Source of the DNA: JAKLKS01 sp964370855
Lineage (GTDB): Bacteria > Planctomycetota > JAJSAM01 > JAKLKS01
Direction of reading: 5' to 3'
Assembly: GCA_964370855.1 (NCBI GenBank)
Contig: CAYJMF010000060.1
Coordinates: forward strand, 1-29,197
Length of the DNA: 29,197 bases
Shown here one piece after another: positions 21,951 through 29,197 of this stretch (the first letter of the stretch is position 1; the number at the start of each line of letters is the position of its first letter). Made by a program: the position numbers and the translations under genes. The notes beneath the pieces are model-generated. The model saw only the letters and a list, made by a program, of their open reading frames with translations, did not search any database and had not been told where the DNA came from.

Positions 21951-23390
21951 TCATGGTCCGGGTCCCGCACAACGGATCGTCCAGGTGAAACGGGTCGTCC
22001 CCTCCCCGGTCCTCTCGTGGGTGACGCTGCCTCCCGATACCTCGGCCAGGTTCCGGCAGATCGACAACCCGAGGCCCGCGCCACCCGTCGATCGCGCGCG
22101 GGCGTCGTCGGCGCGGTAGAACCGGGTGAAGAGGTGCGCCTCGGCGCCGGGGGGGACGCCCGGCCCGTGGTCCTCCACCGTCACGGCGGCGCCGCGGGCG
22201 CCCCAGGTCACGGAGAGTACGATGCCGGGTCGGGGCCCCCCGTGCCGGAGGGCGTTCTCAAGGAGATTCGTGACAATCCTCCGCGCCGTGACTTCCCCCG
22301 CGAGCAGGTGCGGAGTCCCTGGCGGCGGAGGTGGAATCCGGACCTCAACGGCACCCCCTGCCAACCGGGCGGCCGGAAGGTAGGCTTCCCCGATCACCGC
22401 GATCCAGCGGCCCAGGACCTCGGGCGGGACGGGAGGGGGCGCCCCGGTGGAGGGTGAGGCCGAGAGCAGGAGGCTCTCGCACAGGGACTCCAGCCTGTTC
22501 ACATCCGCCAGGAGGTCGCCCAGGGTCCTCCGGTCCTCATCCGGCTCCCGCGGCGACGCCTGCGCGGCCTGGATGGCCGCCTTGAGACCCGCCACGGGGG
22601 TCCGGATCTCGTGCGCGGCATCCTCGGCCATTCGCCTCTCCCGGGACATGGCCTGCTCGAGCCTGTCCAGCATGCCGTTCACGGCCCGGGCCAGCCCCGC
22701 GAGATCCGCGGGTACCCCGTCGATTCGCAGTCTCGAGCCGGCCGAGTCAACTCCGATGGCCTCCGCCTCCGACTCGAGCCTCCGGAGAGGAGCCAGGGCG
22801 CGCGAGGTGAGCAGCCCGGCCAGGGGGGCCGTGATCAGGAGCATGGCTCCCAGGACCAAGGCCACGGCCCTGCGTATGTCCTCCAGCCTCTCGTTCACAT
22901 CCCTGGTGGAGCGGGCGAACAGGACGACTGCGGGCCGTTGGGTTCCGGCAGCCTTCGTGTCGGGCTCTGGTTCGGCCTGGAACTGGACCCCGCGCCACAC
23001 CCGATCTCCGACCAGGACGGGACCGAAACGAGGTGCGGCAGGCATGCCCGCGGCCCACTCGGGGAGGGAGGCGAACTCGGCCGATTTCGCCAGGAGTTTC
23101 CCGGAACCGTCGAAAGCCGCGAACAGCGCACGAGGACCGATTTCCTCCTTCGGGACCAGGACCGCTGCCCCCGGGGCGGGACCGTGACCGGCGGGAAGCG
23201 GTTCCTCGGCCACGTCGTAGGAAGCCGCCAGGGTGCGCGCATCGGCCACGAGCGACTGATCGAAGGCCTCGGTGAAGGCCCGGTGGCAGAGCACGTTCAC
23301 GCTGAGGCCCAGGGTGGCCAGGAGGAGGAGTTCGAGGCAGAAGACGAGCACCGCCAAGCGGACATGCAGGCGTCCCGACCAGCCCTTCAC
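21951..23390 (-). CDS. Sensor histidine kinase (EnvZ/PmrB-like)
   Basis: A 479-residue membrane sensor that phosphorylates the neighbouring regulator. Domains in order are: N-terminal transmembrane helix (about 12-31), extracytoplasmic sensor region (about 32-172), second helix (about 174-194), HAMP (about 195-245), HisKA with H260 in AAHEIRTPVAG, and HATPase with N box NLLENALRHGG, G1 EDHGPGVP, F box FTRFYRADD and G2 GGAGLGLSI. All catalytic boxes are intact. GTG 23390 overlaps the regulator stop (GTGA), so the pair is translationally coupled. The sensor region has no recognised ligand motif. GC looks lower here than in the surrounding genes. Confidence 0.94.
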   Translation of the reverse strand: MKGWSGRLHVRLAVLVFCLELLLLATLGLSVNVLCHRAFTEAFDQSLVADARTLAASYDVAEEPLPAGHGPAPGAAVLVPKEEIGPRALFAAFDGSGKLLAKSAEFASLPEWAAGMPAAPRFGPVLVGDRVWRGVQFQAEPEPDTKAAGTQRPAVVLFARSTRDVNERLEDIRRAVALVLGAMLLITAPLAGLLTSRALAPLRRLESEAEAIGVDSAGSRLRIDGVPADLAGLARAVNGMLDRLEQAMSRERRMAEDAAHEIRTPVAGLKAAIQAAQASPREPDEDRRTLGDLLADVNRLESLCESLLLSASPSTGAPPPVPPEVLGRWIAVIGEAYLPAARLAGGAVEVRIPPPPPGTPHLLAGEVTARRIVTNLLENALRHGGPRPGIVLSVTWGARGAAVTVEDHGPGVPPGAEAHLFTRFYRADDARARSTGGAGLGLSICRNLAEVSGGSVTHERTGEGTTRFTWTIRCAGPGP

Positions 23391-24067
23391 GAAGGCAGTT
23401 CCCCGAGGAGGTACCCCTGTCCCCGGAGCGTGTGCAGGAGTCGGCACCGTGGGGGGAGGTCGATGACGGCACGGACGTTCGACACGTACTTCTCGACGAC
23501 GTTCGAGAACTTCTCCCAGTTGGATCCGTAGAGAGTGTCGAGAATCTCCTCCTTGGAGACCACCTCCCCGGCACGCAGCGCGAGGAGCTCGACGAGACGG
23601 TACTCCAGGGCCGGCAAGTGCATCGCGGCCCCCCCCCTCCGCACGGTGTGACTGCGGGTGTCCACCTCGAGATCCCCGACCCTCAGGACAGGATCCACCT
23701 TTCCGTACGACCGCCGGACGAGGGCCCGTGCCCGGGCGAGGAGTTCCCCCATGTCGAAGGGCTTCCGGAGGTAGTCGTCGGATCCGAGGTCGAGCCCGCG
23801 GATGACGTCGGCGGGCGCCCCAAGGGCCGTGAGGAGCAGCACCGGGGTGACCGACCCCGACTTCCGAAGGCGCCGCAAGACGGTCAGCCCGTCCATCTTC
23901 GGGAGGAGGAGATCCAGGATGAGAAGGTCGTAGGGGACGGTCAGCGCGAGGTGGGATCCTTCCTCCCCGTCGAGAGCGATGTCCACCACGAAGGAGGGAT
24001 CCGCCTGGAGCCCCTTCCGGATGTTCCTTGCCAGGCGCTCCTCGTCCTCGACCAGCAGGATCCGCAT
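23387..24067 (-). CDS. OmpR/PhoB-family response regulator
   Basis: A 226-residue DNA-binding regulator. The receiver domain has the acidic pair E7/D8, the phosphoacceptor D52 in LLILDLLLPKMDG, the conserved Thr in LLLTALG and the Lys in YLRKPFD. The C-terminal winged helix has the usual YRLVELLALRAGEVVSKEEIL, VVEKYVSNVRAVID and LHTLRGQGYLL stretches. ATG 24067 is preceded by GGGAG. Its stop overlaps the kinase start and its start lies 65 bases after the glycosyltransferase stop, so the three genes look like one transcript. The layout recalls PmrA. Confidence 0.95.
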   Translation of the reverse strand: MRILLVEDEERLARNIRKGLQADPSFVVDIALDGEEGSHLALTVPYDLLILDLLLPKMDGLTVLRRLRKSGSVTPVLLLTALGAPADVIRGLDLGSDDYLRKPFDMGELLARARALVRRSYGKVDPVLRVGDLEVDTRSHTVRRGGAAMHLPALEYRLVELLALRAGEVVSKEEILDTLYGSNWEKFSNVVEKYVSNVRAVIDLPPRCRLLHTLRGQGYLLGELPS

Positions 24068-24132
24068 GGCTGCTCCCGTCTTCCGCCCGGCCCGCGATTG
24101 TCCCAGACCCTGCGGCCGCCGACGAGAACCCA

Positions 24133-25665
24133 TCATCGGACGCCGACCGGGTTCCACTCGTATATCCGGTACTCGTGCCCGTCGGCGATCCCGGTTCCCA
24201 GGGGACGGAGGATGCGCATCGTTCGCTGGCTGAGCGCCCCGGTACGGAGCGCCTTGTCGAAGTCCCTCGACTCTCCGAACACCACGGCCTTGCCCTCCCC
24301 GATGGTCCTCAGAAGTCCCGCCTCGTTCCAGGTCGAAGGAAGGAGCCGCTGGAGGGCGAAGGTGAACTGGCCGATGTCCCCCTCGCCTACGCGGAAGGGA
24401 ACCAGGGGCCGGCCCCCGGACAGGTCGGAGAGCGTGGCGGACAGGGAGTATCCCGACGCCGTCGAATTGCGCCCGGCGAGAAGTACGACGTCCACCCCGA
24501 CGGTGAGGAGGCCGAGCGCGGCACAGGCGACCCCCGCGCGGGCGCCCGCCCCCAGGCTCCCGAACAGGCGGCGGGTGCACGTGACGGTACCGAGCCCCTT
24601 CACCGTGGTCCGCACCAGAACGGAGGTACGCGAACCGAGTACTCCAGTTTCGAGGGTCCGAAAGGCCACGGCGCCGAGAAGCGCGATCCCGGGCATGAGA
24701 GGGAGCAGGTAGACCACCCTCTTCCCTGCGGCCAGGGACAGGACGACCAGGGGCGCCAGGGTCCAGCAGAGTCCGGCCAGGCGCGCGTCCGATTCGGGGG
24801 CCCCACGGGGGGGGCGATGGAGGAGCATGGCGATCGCGGGAAGGGTGAGCGGGAGGGCGGTCCACAGGATGCAGACGTAGAACCAGGCCGGTTTCGCATG
24901 GTCCGCATCCGCGGAGAAGCGCCCGAGGTGGTTCCATACGAAGAACCGGTGCAATCCCGCCGTCCCCTCGAGGGAGTGGAGAGCCATCACCCACGGCGCG
25001 GCGGTGGCCACTCCCACGAGGACGGCCGCCCAGAGGCGGAGCCTGAGGATGGCCCCCCAGTCCCGGCGCACGGCCAGGAACGACCCTGCCACGAGAGCGG
25101 GGATGCCGAACCCGAGCAGGCCCTTGCAGAGGAATGCCAGTCCCGCCGCCAGGCCAGCCCCGAGGGCGGCGGGCCTGGAGCCATGTTTCCATGCCACGAA
25201 GAACAGGGCCACGGACAGGGAACTGAACGCTGCCAGCCCGGTGTCCCCCACGGCCGTCCGGAACCGCAGGACGAAGTAGGGCATCCCCAGGAGGAGAAGG
25301 GCGGCCGGCAGCCCGGACCCCGGGCCGAGAAGCACCTCAGCCGCGATCCAGACGGAGAGGACGGCGACGATTCCCAGCAGGGCGGAGGGGAGCTTGACGG
25401 CCGCGTCCGATGGCCCGCCGGATGCCCAGATGGCTCCCGCGACCCCCCAGTAGTAGAGCGGTGGCCTCTCGAGGAACGGCTTCCCGTTGAGTTCGGGGAC
25501 GACTCCCCAGCCCCCCGCAGCCGCCTCGCGTCCGATCTCCGCGTCCCGGGGCTCGTCGGGATTCCGAATCTCCCGGGCACCCAGGAATGGCAGGAGGATG
25601 GCCGAGGCCGCAAGGAGCGTCCAGAGCGCTCCTCGGAGGCCGGCCGGAAAACCGCGGGGGGACAT
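24133..25665 (-). CDS. GT39/ArnT-family membrane glycosyltransferase
   Basis: A 510-residue polytopic GT-C-fold enzyme with about 10-12 membrane helices. It should transfer a sugar from a polyprenyl-phosphate donor to an acceptor on the outer face of the membrane; donor and acceptor are unknown. The first extracytoplasmic loop has the diagnostic PDEPRDAE motif (D37/E38, the catalytic acidic position in ArnT and PMT relatives), followed by FLERPPLYYW, the counterpart of the ArnT KPPLYYW segment. Helices then alternate with short basic loops, and a soluble C-terminal domain follows. ATG 25665 is chosen over TTG 25698, which has no ribosome site. An ECF-like promoter pattern is centred about 55 bases upstream. 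It lies ahead of a two-component pair, recalling arnT control by PmrAB. Confidence 0.9.
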   Translation of the reverse strand: MSPRGFPAGLRGALWTLLAASAILLPFLGAREIRNPDEPRDAEIGREAAAGGWGVVPELNGKPFLERPPLYYWGVAGAIWASGGPSDAAVKLPSALLGIVAVLSVWIAAEVLLGPGSGLPAALLLLGMPYFVLRFRTAVGDTGLAAFSSLSVALFFVAWKHGSRPAALGAGLAAGLAFLCKGLLGFGIPALVAGSFLAVRRDWGAILRLRLWAAVLVGVATAAPWVMALHSLEGTAGLHRFFVWNHLGRFSADADHAKPAWFYVCILWTALPLTLPAIAMLLHRPPRGAPESDARLAGLCWTLAPLVVLSLAAGKRVVYLLPLMPGIALLGAVAFRTLETGVLGSRTSVLVRTTVKGLGTVTCTRRLFGSLGAGARAGVACAALGLLTVGVDVVLLAGRNSTASGYSLSATLSDLSGGRPLVPFRVGEGDIGQFTFALQRLLPSTWNEAGLLRTIGEGKAVVFGESRDFDKALRTGALSQRTMRILRPLGTGIADGHEYRIYEWNPVGVR

Positions 25666-25708
25666 GAGGCCGATCTTCCGGAACCATCCTGAGGCCAACC
25701 TGAACTGT

Positions 25709-25734
25709 GACGGGGAGGAGTCTCATCCCGTTCC
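25709..25734 (-). promoter_or_regulatory. Candidate ECF-sigma promoter for the glycosyltransferase/two-component operon
   Basis: On the minus strand GGAAC (25734-25730), 17 bases, then CGTC (25712-25709), about 44 bases before ATG 25665. It is the same pattern and spacing as at 6186-6211. The rest of 25666-25886 shows no gene. Confidence 0.4.
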
Positions 25735-25886
25735 GAGCGGGGGCCCGGGCGCTCCGGCTCCCGCAGCCGGGCCCTGGAAGCTGGAATCGAGATTCCCCGC
25801 CTGACCCAGGGCCTTCCGCCTCTCCTTCGCGGGTTCGCCGGGGGACGCCCATCAGGCCGCAAAGGGTGCCCGGCTCCATCCCTCCG

Positions 25887-27125
25887 TCACGCGAACGGTC
25901 GGCGCTCCCGGAGAGAGTCCGCGAGCCTGCCGTAGACGCGGCGGAGAGCTGCCCGGTCCGGGGAGGGGCCGAGGGCCGCGAGGATCCGTTCGGCGAGGGT
26001 GCCCCCAGAGAAGTACGGCTCCAGCGCCGGGCGGACCTCGCCCGCTCCGGGGATGAGGTCCATCCCCCGCTCGATGAGCATGGCCCAGAGGTCCCGTGCC
26101 CGGCAGGGGACCTCCCCGGTCCACCCGAGGGCGAGGAGCCACTCCGCGTCGCGGAGGACGGCCCCGCTCCCGTCCCGCGCGCAGTCAAGCAGGATAGGGA
26201 GGAGGTCCCGCTCCAGCAGCCCCTCCTGCAGCCCGCGGGAGGAGAGCCTCTCCTCCGCCAGCGCCCGCACCGCGCCGGAGACGGCCGCCGCCACGGCGAG
26301 GTCCGCGGCGGGGTTCTCCTGGCAGTCGATGACGCGGATCTCCAGCGCCATCCGGTCGAAGCGGGCGATGCAGCCCCGGGCGTTGGCGAACTCGTGACGG
26401 AGGACCCCTTCCGGGTCGAGGGGGGCCATGTCGGCGTAGATGCGCCCGAGGATGCGCTCCTCGTACTCGGCCCGGCTCCCGATCCTCTCGGGGATCACGA
26501 GCCCCGTGACCGAGGGCACGCGGGAGGAGTTGGTGCGGTAGTGGAGGAGGCGCGTGTCCATCATCCCCGTGAGCGCCCCGTCGGCGGCGGGCGAGGAGGC
26601 CGCCAGCGCGGGGATGGCCGGCAGGACCACCCGGATGGCGTCGTGGAGCCGGGCGAACTCGTCGTCCCCGGCGAAGGGGAGGTTCAGGTGCGTGGACTGG
26701 AGGTTCGACCAGCCGTGCCCCCGGCACCCGAAGATGCGGTCGAAGGCGAGGTAGGTCTCGTTCCACGCGTGGGGCCAGAGGCGGGTCTCCCGCTCCGGGT
26801 CCATCCAGGGGTGCATGGCCCCGGGGAGGAGGCGCGCCCCGTGGGGGGCGAGGATCTCCTCCATCCGGACCACGTTCCCGTCGAAGGCCGCCGCGAGGCC
26901 CGCGAAGGAGGGCGCGGGGCCGTTGGTCTTGAACTCGATGACGTGGAGGGCCAGCTCGTTGGACCAGGCCACGGCCCCCCGGTCCACGTCGGCGTCGTGG
27001 GTCCCGCCCTCCGCCTCGAGGAGGCGGTCGGCGAGCCCCGCCACGTCCAGGGTGGCCGCGTCCACGAGGGCGTACTCGATCTCGATGCCGAAGCCCTGGA
27101 AGAGGTGGAGGGGCTCCCCGCTCAA
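25887..27125 (-). CDS. GCS2-family carboxylate-amine ligase (YbdK-like)
   Basis: A 412-residue glutamate-cysteine-ligase-like (glutamine-synthetase-fold) enzyme expected to form an amide or gamma-glutamyl-type bond using ATP. Visible family marks are the N-terminal GFGIEIEYALVD (metal/substrate Glu residues), HVIEFKTNGP, the HAWNETYLAFDRIFGC and GWSNLQSTHLNLPF stretches, the LLHYRTNSSRVPSVTGLVIPE segment and RMALEIRVIDCQE. The start is taken as TTG 27125 because it overlaps the ATP-grasp stop (TTGA), the usual form of coupling, and homology begins immediately after; no ATG lies nearby. It is the second gene of a two-gene unit. Substrates are unknown: GCS2 proteins include true glutamate-cysteine ligases and others. 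Cytosolic. Confidence 0.88.
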   Translation of the reverse strand: MSGEPLHLFQGFGIEIEYALVDAATLDVAGLADRLLEAEGGTHDADVDRGAVAWSNELALHVIEFKTNGPAPSFAGLAAAFDGNVVRMEEILAPHGARLLPGAMHPWMDPERETRLWPHAWNETYLAFDRIFGCRGHGWSNLQSTHLNLPFAGDDEFARLHDAIRVVLPAIPALAASSPAADGALTGMMDTRLLHYRTNSSRVPSVTGLVIPERIGSRAEYEERILGRIYADMAPLDPEGVLRHEFANARGCIARFDRMALEIRVIDCQENPAADLAVAAAVSGAVRALAEERLSSRGLQEGLLERDLLPILLDCARDGSGAVLRDAEWLLALGWTGEVPCRARDLWAMLIERGMDLIPGAGEVRPALEPYFSGGTLAERILAALGPSPDRAALRRVYGRLADSLRERRPFA

Positions 27126-28588
27126 GCGCCGCCCCCGGGCAGGCCCCGGTTCTCGAGCCGGTCGAGGAAGGTCCGCATCAGGATCCGGTACAGCTCCTCG
27201 CCGAGGACCTTGTCCTCGAAGCCCCGGTCGATGTTGGGGTTGTCGTTGATCTCCATGACCAGGAACCGCCCTCCGGTCTCCTTGATGTCGAGGCCGTACA
27301 GGCCGTTGCCGACGAGGTGGGCGCAGCGCTCCGCGAGGCGGACGAGCCCCGTGGGGACGTCCTCGAGGGGGACGGTCCTGACCTTCCCGTAGACCCGCTC
27401 CGCGCCGTTGGTCGTCTCGATCTGCCAGTGGCCCGGCGCCATGTAGTACTTGCAGGCGAAGAGGGCGCGGCCCTCCAGCACACCGATGCGCCAGTCGAAC
27501 TCGCTCTCCGTGAACTCCTGGGCGATGACCAGGTCCGACTCCTCGAACATGGTCGCGAGCATGCGGTCCAGCTCCTCCCGGTTCCGGGCCTTGACGACGC
27601 CCCGCGAGAAGGAGGAGTCGGGCTCCTTGAGGACCAACGGGAACCCGAGCATGAGCGCCGCGTCCCCGGTGTTCTCCTTGTGGAGGATGAGGGTCTGGGG
27701 GTGGGGGATGCGGTTGCGGGCGAAGATCTCGGCGAGGTAGACCTTGTTGCTGCACCGCACGATGGAGGCGGGGTCGTCGATGACCACGAGGCCCTCGGCC
27801 TCGGCCTTGCGCGCGAACCGGTAGGTGTAGTGGTCCACGCGGGTCGTCTCGCGGATGAAGAGCGCGTCGTACTCGGCCAGGCGCCCGTAGTCGTCCTTGT
27901 CGATGAGGGTGGCGTTGATGCCGAGCGTGCGCGCCGCCCGGACCATCCTCCGGAGGGCCCCGTCGTTGGAGGGGCGGTGGACCTCCTCGGGGTTGACGAG
28001 GATGGCCATCTCGTACCGGTAGTCGCGGCCCCGGCTCCCGCCGCCGCGGGGCTTCTTGAAGTACCGCTTCGCCTGCGCGTTCACGAAGTCGCGGTGGCTC
28101 TGGGGGATCTCGCTCGAGGCCACGGGCAGGACGCTCTCCAGCCGCCAGCGGTCGGTCTTCTCGAAGGTGATGCGGGAGAAGGGGACGGGGAAGTAGTTGA
28201 AGAGCGCCTTGCTGAGCCGGTCGTGGCGCCGGGCGAGGTTGCGGCCGAAGTAGACGCTCAGCTTGAAGGTCGGCCCCTTGAGCCCGTGGAGCGACGTCTG
28301 GATCAGCTCGTCGAGCTCCTCGGAGACGATGCGGACGAGGGGCGCCATCTTCAGGTCCTGGACCGCCGACACCGAGGGCATGGGGCGGTGGCCGCGGGCC
28401 TCGGCCAGGAGGGAGACGTAGTAGCCGACGCTCTGGTACCCGTACCGCCGGCAGTAGTTGTAGACCCGCGTGCGGCGGGCGTCGCTGTAGCGGGGATCCG
28501 TGAGATAGTCCCTCGCGGAGACGACCTTCACCCCGGGGATGGTGCGATCCCAGTTGCGGGGATTCTCGATGACGACCAGGACGGACAT
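27122..28588 (-). CDS. RimK-like ATP-grasp ligase with RLAN-type N-terminal domain
   Basis: A 488-residue cytosolic ligase expected to activate a carboxylate as an acyl phosphate and join it to an amine. The first ~190 residues match the RLAN type (RimK-like ATP-grasp N-terminal domain: SVLVVIENPRNW, the YNYCRRYGYQSVGYYVSLLAEARGH stretch). The rest is RimK-like ATP-grasp, with FPLVLKEPDSSFSRGV (ATP-binding Lys region), an IAQEFTESEFDWRIGVL strand pair and the metal-binding VMEINDNPNID. The start is taken as ATG 28588 because GGGGA lies about 9 bases upstream and family members begin MSVLVVIE-like; ATG 28597 is the alternative. The stop overlaps the GCS2 start. RLAN-RimK plus GCS2 pairs were noted as amidoligase operons of unknown product (Iyer and colleagues, from memory). 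Confidence 0.9.
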   Translation of the reverse strand: MSVLVVIENPRNWDRTIPGVKVVSARDYLTDPRYSDARRTRVYNYCRRYGYQSVGYYVSLLAEARGHRPMPSVSAVQDLKMAPLVRIVSEELDELIQTSLHGLKGPTFKLSVYFGRNLARRHDRLSKALFNYFPVPFSRITFEKTDRWRLESVLPVASSEIPQSHRDFVNAQAKRYFKKPRGGGSRGRDYRYEMAILVNPEEVHRPSNDGALRRMVRAARTLGINATLIDKDDYGRLAEYDALFIRETTRVDHYTYRFARKAEAEGLVVIDDPASIVRCSNKVYLAEIFARNRIPHPQTLILHKENTGDAALMLGFPLVLKEPDSSFSRGVVKARNREELDRMLATMFEESDLVIAQEFTESEFDWRIGVLEGRALFACKYYMAPGHWQIETTNGAERVYGKVRTVPLEDVPTGLVRLAERCAHLVGNGLYGLDIKETGGRFLVMEINDNPNIDRGFEDKVLGEELYRILMRTFLDRLENRGLPGGGA

Positions 28589-28720
28589 GGCTCCCATTCC
28601 CCGCCGCGGCGGCGGCGGACGACGCGAAGCGCGGCGGGAATCCTACGCGGGGGGGGCGCGCCGGGCACGATCCCGCCCCGGGGCACGCGTCACGGGTAGG
28701 CGCAGGACCCCGGTTTCCCG

Positions 28721-28749
28721 TTGACGGTCGGGCCCCACCGGAGTATGGT
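28721..28749 (+). promoter_or_regulatory. Sigma-70-like promoter of the riboswitch transcript
   Basis: TTGACG (28721-28726), a 17-base spacer, then TATGGT (28744-28749). It sits about 28 bases before the first riboswitch stem, which is where a promoter for this leader should be. Spacing is optimal and the -35 matches at five of six positions. Confidence 0.65.
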
Positions 28750-28777
28750 CGAGATTCTCACCGCTCTTTGACCTTTC

Positions 28778-28931
28778 CGCTGCAGGCGCCGGGAAGGGGG
28801 TGCGATTCCCCCGCGGACCCGCCGCTGTGACCGGAGACGACGGCCGCCGTTCACCCACTGCCCCGAGACTGCGGGGGCGGGAAGGGGGCGGCCCGAGGAC
28901 GACCCGGAAGCCAGAAGACCGACCTGCGGCG
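28778..28931 (+). ncRNA. Cobalamin (B12) riboswitch
   Basis: Binds a cobalamin and normally lowers expression of the gene behind it. The closing stem CGCTGCAGG (28778-28786) pairs with CCTGCGGCG (28923-28931). Inside are the class hallmarks in order: GGGAA (28791), GGTGCGATTCCC, the GCCGCTGTGACCGG core (28821-28834), CCACTG (28855-28860), GGGAAGG (28879-28885) and the B12 box AGCCAGAAGACCGACCTGC (28909-28927). It ends about 40 bases before the lipoprotein ATG. No clear intrinsic terminator follows, so control may be at translation. Confidence 0.95.
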
Positions 28932-28971
28932 AACCACCACACCATCTCCGCGGAACGAGAGAGTGAAGGCC

Positions 28972-29197
28972 ATGCAGGATTCCCGCCCCCGGCGGGACGG
29001 CCCGATCCACGGACCGCCCCGACGGGGGCGTTTCCATGGGCGGATCGTCCCGTCCCTCGCCCTCCTCGCCGCAGGCAGCCTCGCGGGCGCCTGCGGCGGG
29101 GGAGGGGATTCCGCGGTCGCGCCCTCCGCGCCCGTCGCGCCCCCCCCCACCCACGCCGCCCCCCCCCCCCCCCCCCCCCGCGGGCCCCCGCGCCCCC
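28972..29197 (+). CDS. B12-regulated lipoprotein, N-terminal part only
   Basis: An open frame from ATG 28972 runs off the right edge; 75 codons are visible. An Arg-rich N-terminus is followed by a hydrophobic stretch and the lipobox LAGAC, with C41 as the likely lipid-anchored residue. A Gly/Ser/Pro-rich linker typical of the start of a mature lipoprotein follows. The downstream part is Pro-rich and passes through a run of about 21 Cs, so the frame beyond 29159 is unreliable. The riboswitch directly upstream suggests a role in cobalamin uptake, or a B12-independent substitute function; the visible part cannot decide. Confidence 0.7.
   Translation, partial: MQDSRPRRDGPIHGPPRRGRFHGRIVPSLALLAAGSLAGACGGGGDSAVAPSAPVAPPPTHAAPPPPPPRGPPRP
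29159..29179. repeat. Poly-C run near the right edge
   Basis: About 21 consecutive Cs inside the lipoprotein frame, followed by more C/G-only sequence. Likely a sequencing or assembly weak point. A length error would shift the frame. Confidence 0.8.

Larger units (their letters stand above)
28589..28971. other. Divergent intergenic region with promoter and riboswitch
   Basis: This gap separates the minus-strand ligase operon from the plus-strand lipoprotein gene. It carries a sigma-70-like promoter (28721-28749) and the cobalamin riboswitch (about 28778-28931). Positions 28589-28720 hold no gene and should contain the minus-strand ligase promoter, which I could not pin down. Confidence 0.75.

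Noticed and set aside
22447..23187. Plus-strand open frame opposite the histidine kinase
   Set aside because: The minus strand encodes an intact kinase with all boxes; the plus frame is Arg/Ser/Ala-rich without features.
24028..25692. Plus-strand open frame of 554 codons opposite the glycosyltransferase
   Set aside because: Its composition is Gly/Glu/Pro/Arg-rich shadow sequence; the minus strand has a clear GT39 enzyme.

Overview
The window is very GC-rich and densely coding (single lines counted by hand give about 77% GC in the large envelope genes and about 68% in the two-component region). No taxonomic marker is present. Several features suggest a planctomycete-like or similar uncultured high-GC bacterium: giant secreted/membrane proteins of unknown function, a secreted leucine-rich-repeat protein, an archaeal/eukaryote-type prolyl-tRNA synthetase and a RimK-like ligase gene pair. 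This placement is inference.

Layout. Positions 1-662 are a non-coding, low-complexity leader with strong inverted repeats. fhs (663-2369) and folD (2369-3253) overlap by one base and form a C1-tetrahydrofolate operon. An exported LRR protein (3280-5478), a VOC-fold protein (5536-5946) and a 66-residue protein (5963-6163) follow. Positions 6264-16624 hold two overlapping genes for giant exported membrane proteins. These make up three related modules; the second gene fuses two modules with an internal signal-peptide-like segment between them. A small exported charged protein follows (16765-17481), then a 16-bp tandem repeat that abuts the 3' end of a minus-strand tRNA-Ala(GGC). leuS (17805-20327) and proS (20327-21769) are divergent from the tRNA and share a TAGTG junction.

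On the minus strand, a GT39/ArnT-like glycosyltransferase (25665-24133), an OmpR-type regulator (24067-23387) and a histidine kinase (23390-21951) form a likely envelope-remodelling operon. Upstream of it, also on the minus strand, an RLAN/RimK-type ATP-grasp ligase (28588-27122) overlaps a GCS2-family carboxylate-amine ligase (27125-25887); together they probably make an unknown amide or peptide metabolite. Divergent from these, a sigma-70-like promoter and a clear cobalamin riboswitch (about 28778-28931) precede a truncated lipoprotein gene that runs off the right edge in a poly-C tract.

Regulation. The same ECF-sigma-like pattern (GGAAC, 17 bases, CGTC) lies upstream of the giant-module genes and of the glycosyltransferase/two-component operon, which hints at a shared envelope-stress regulon. 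The most novel-looking system is the three-module giant envelope array at 6264-16624.
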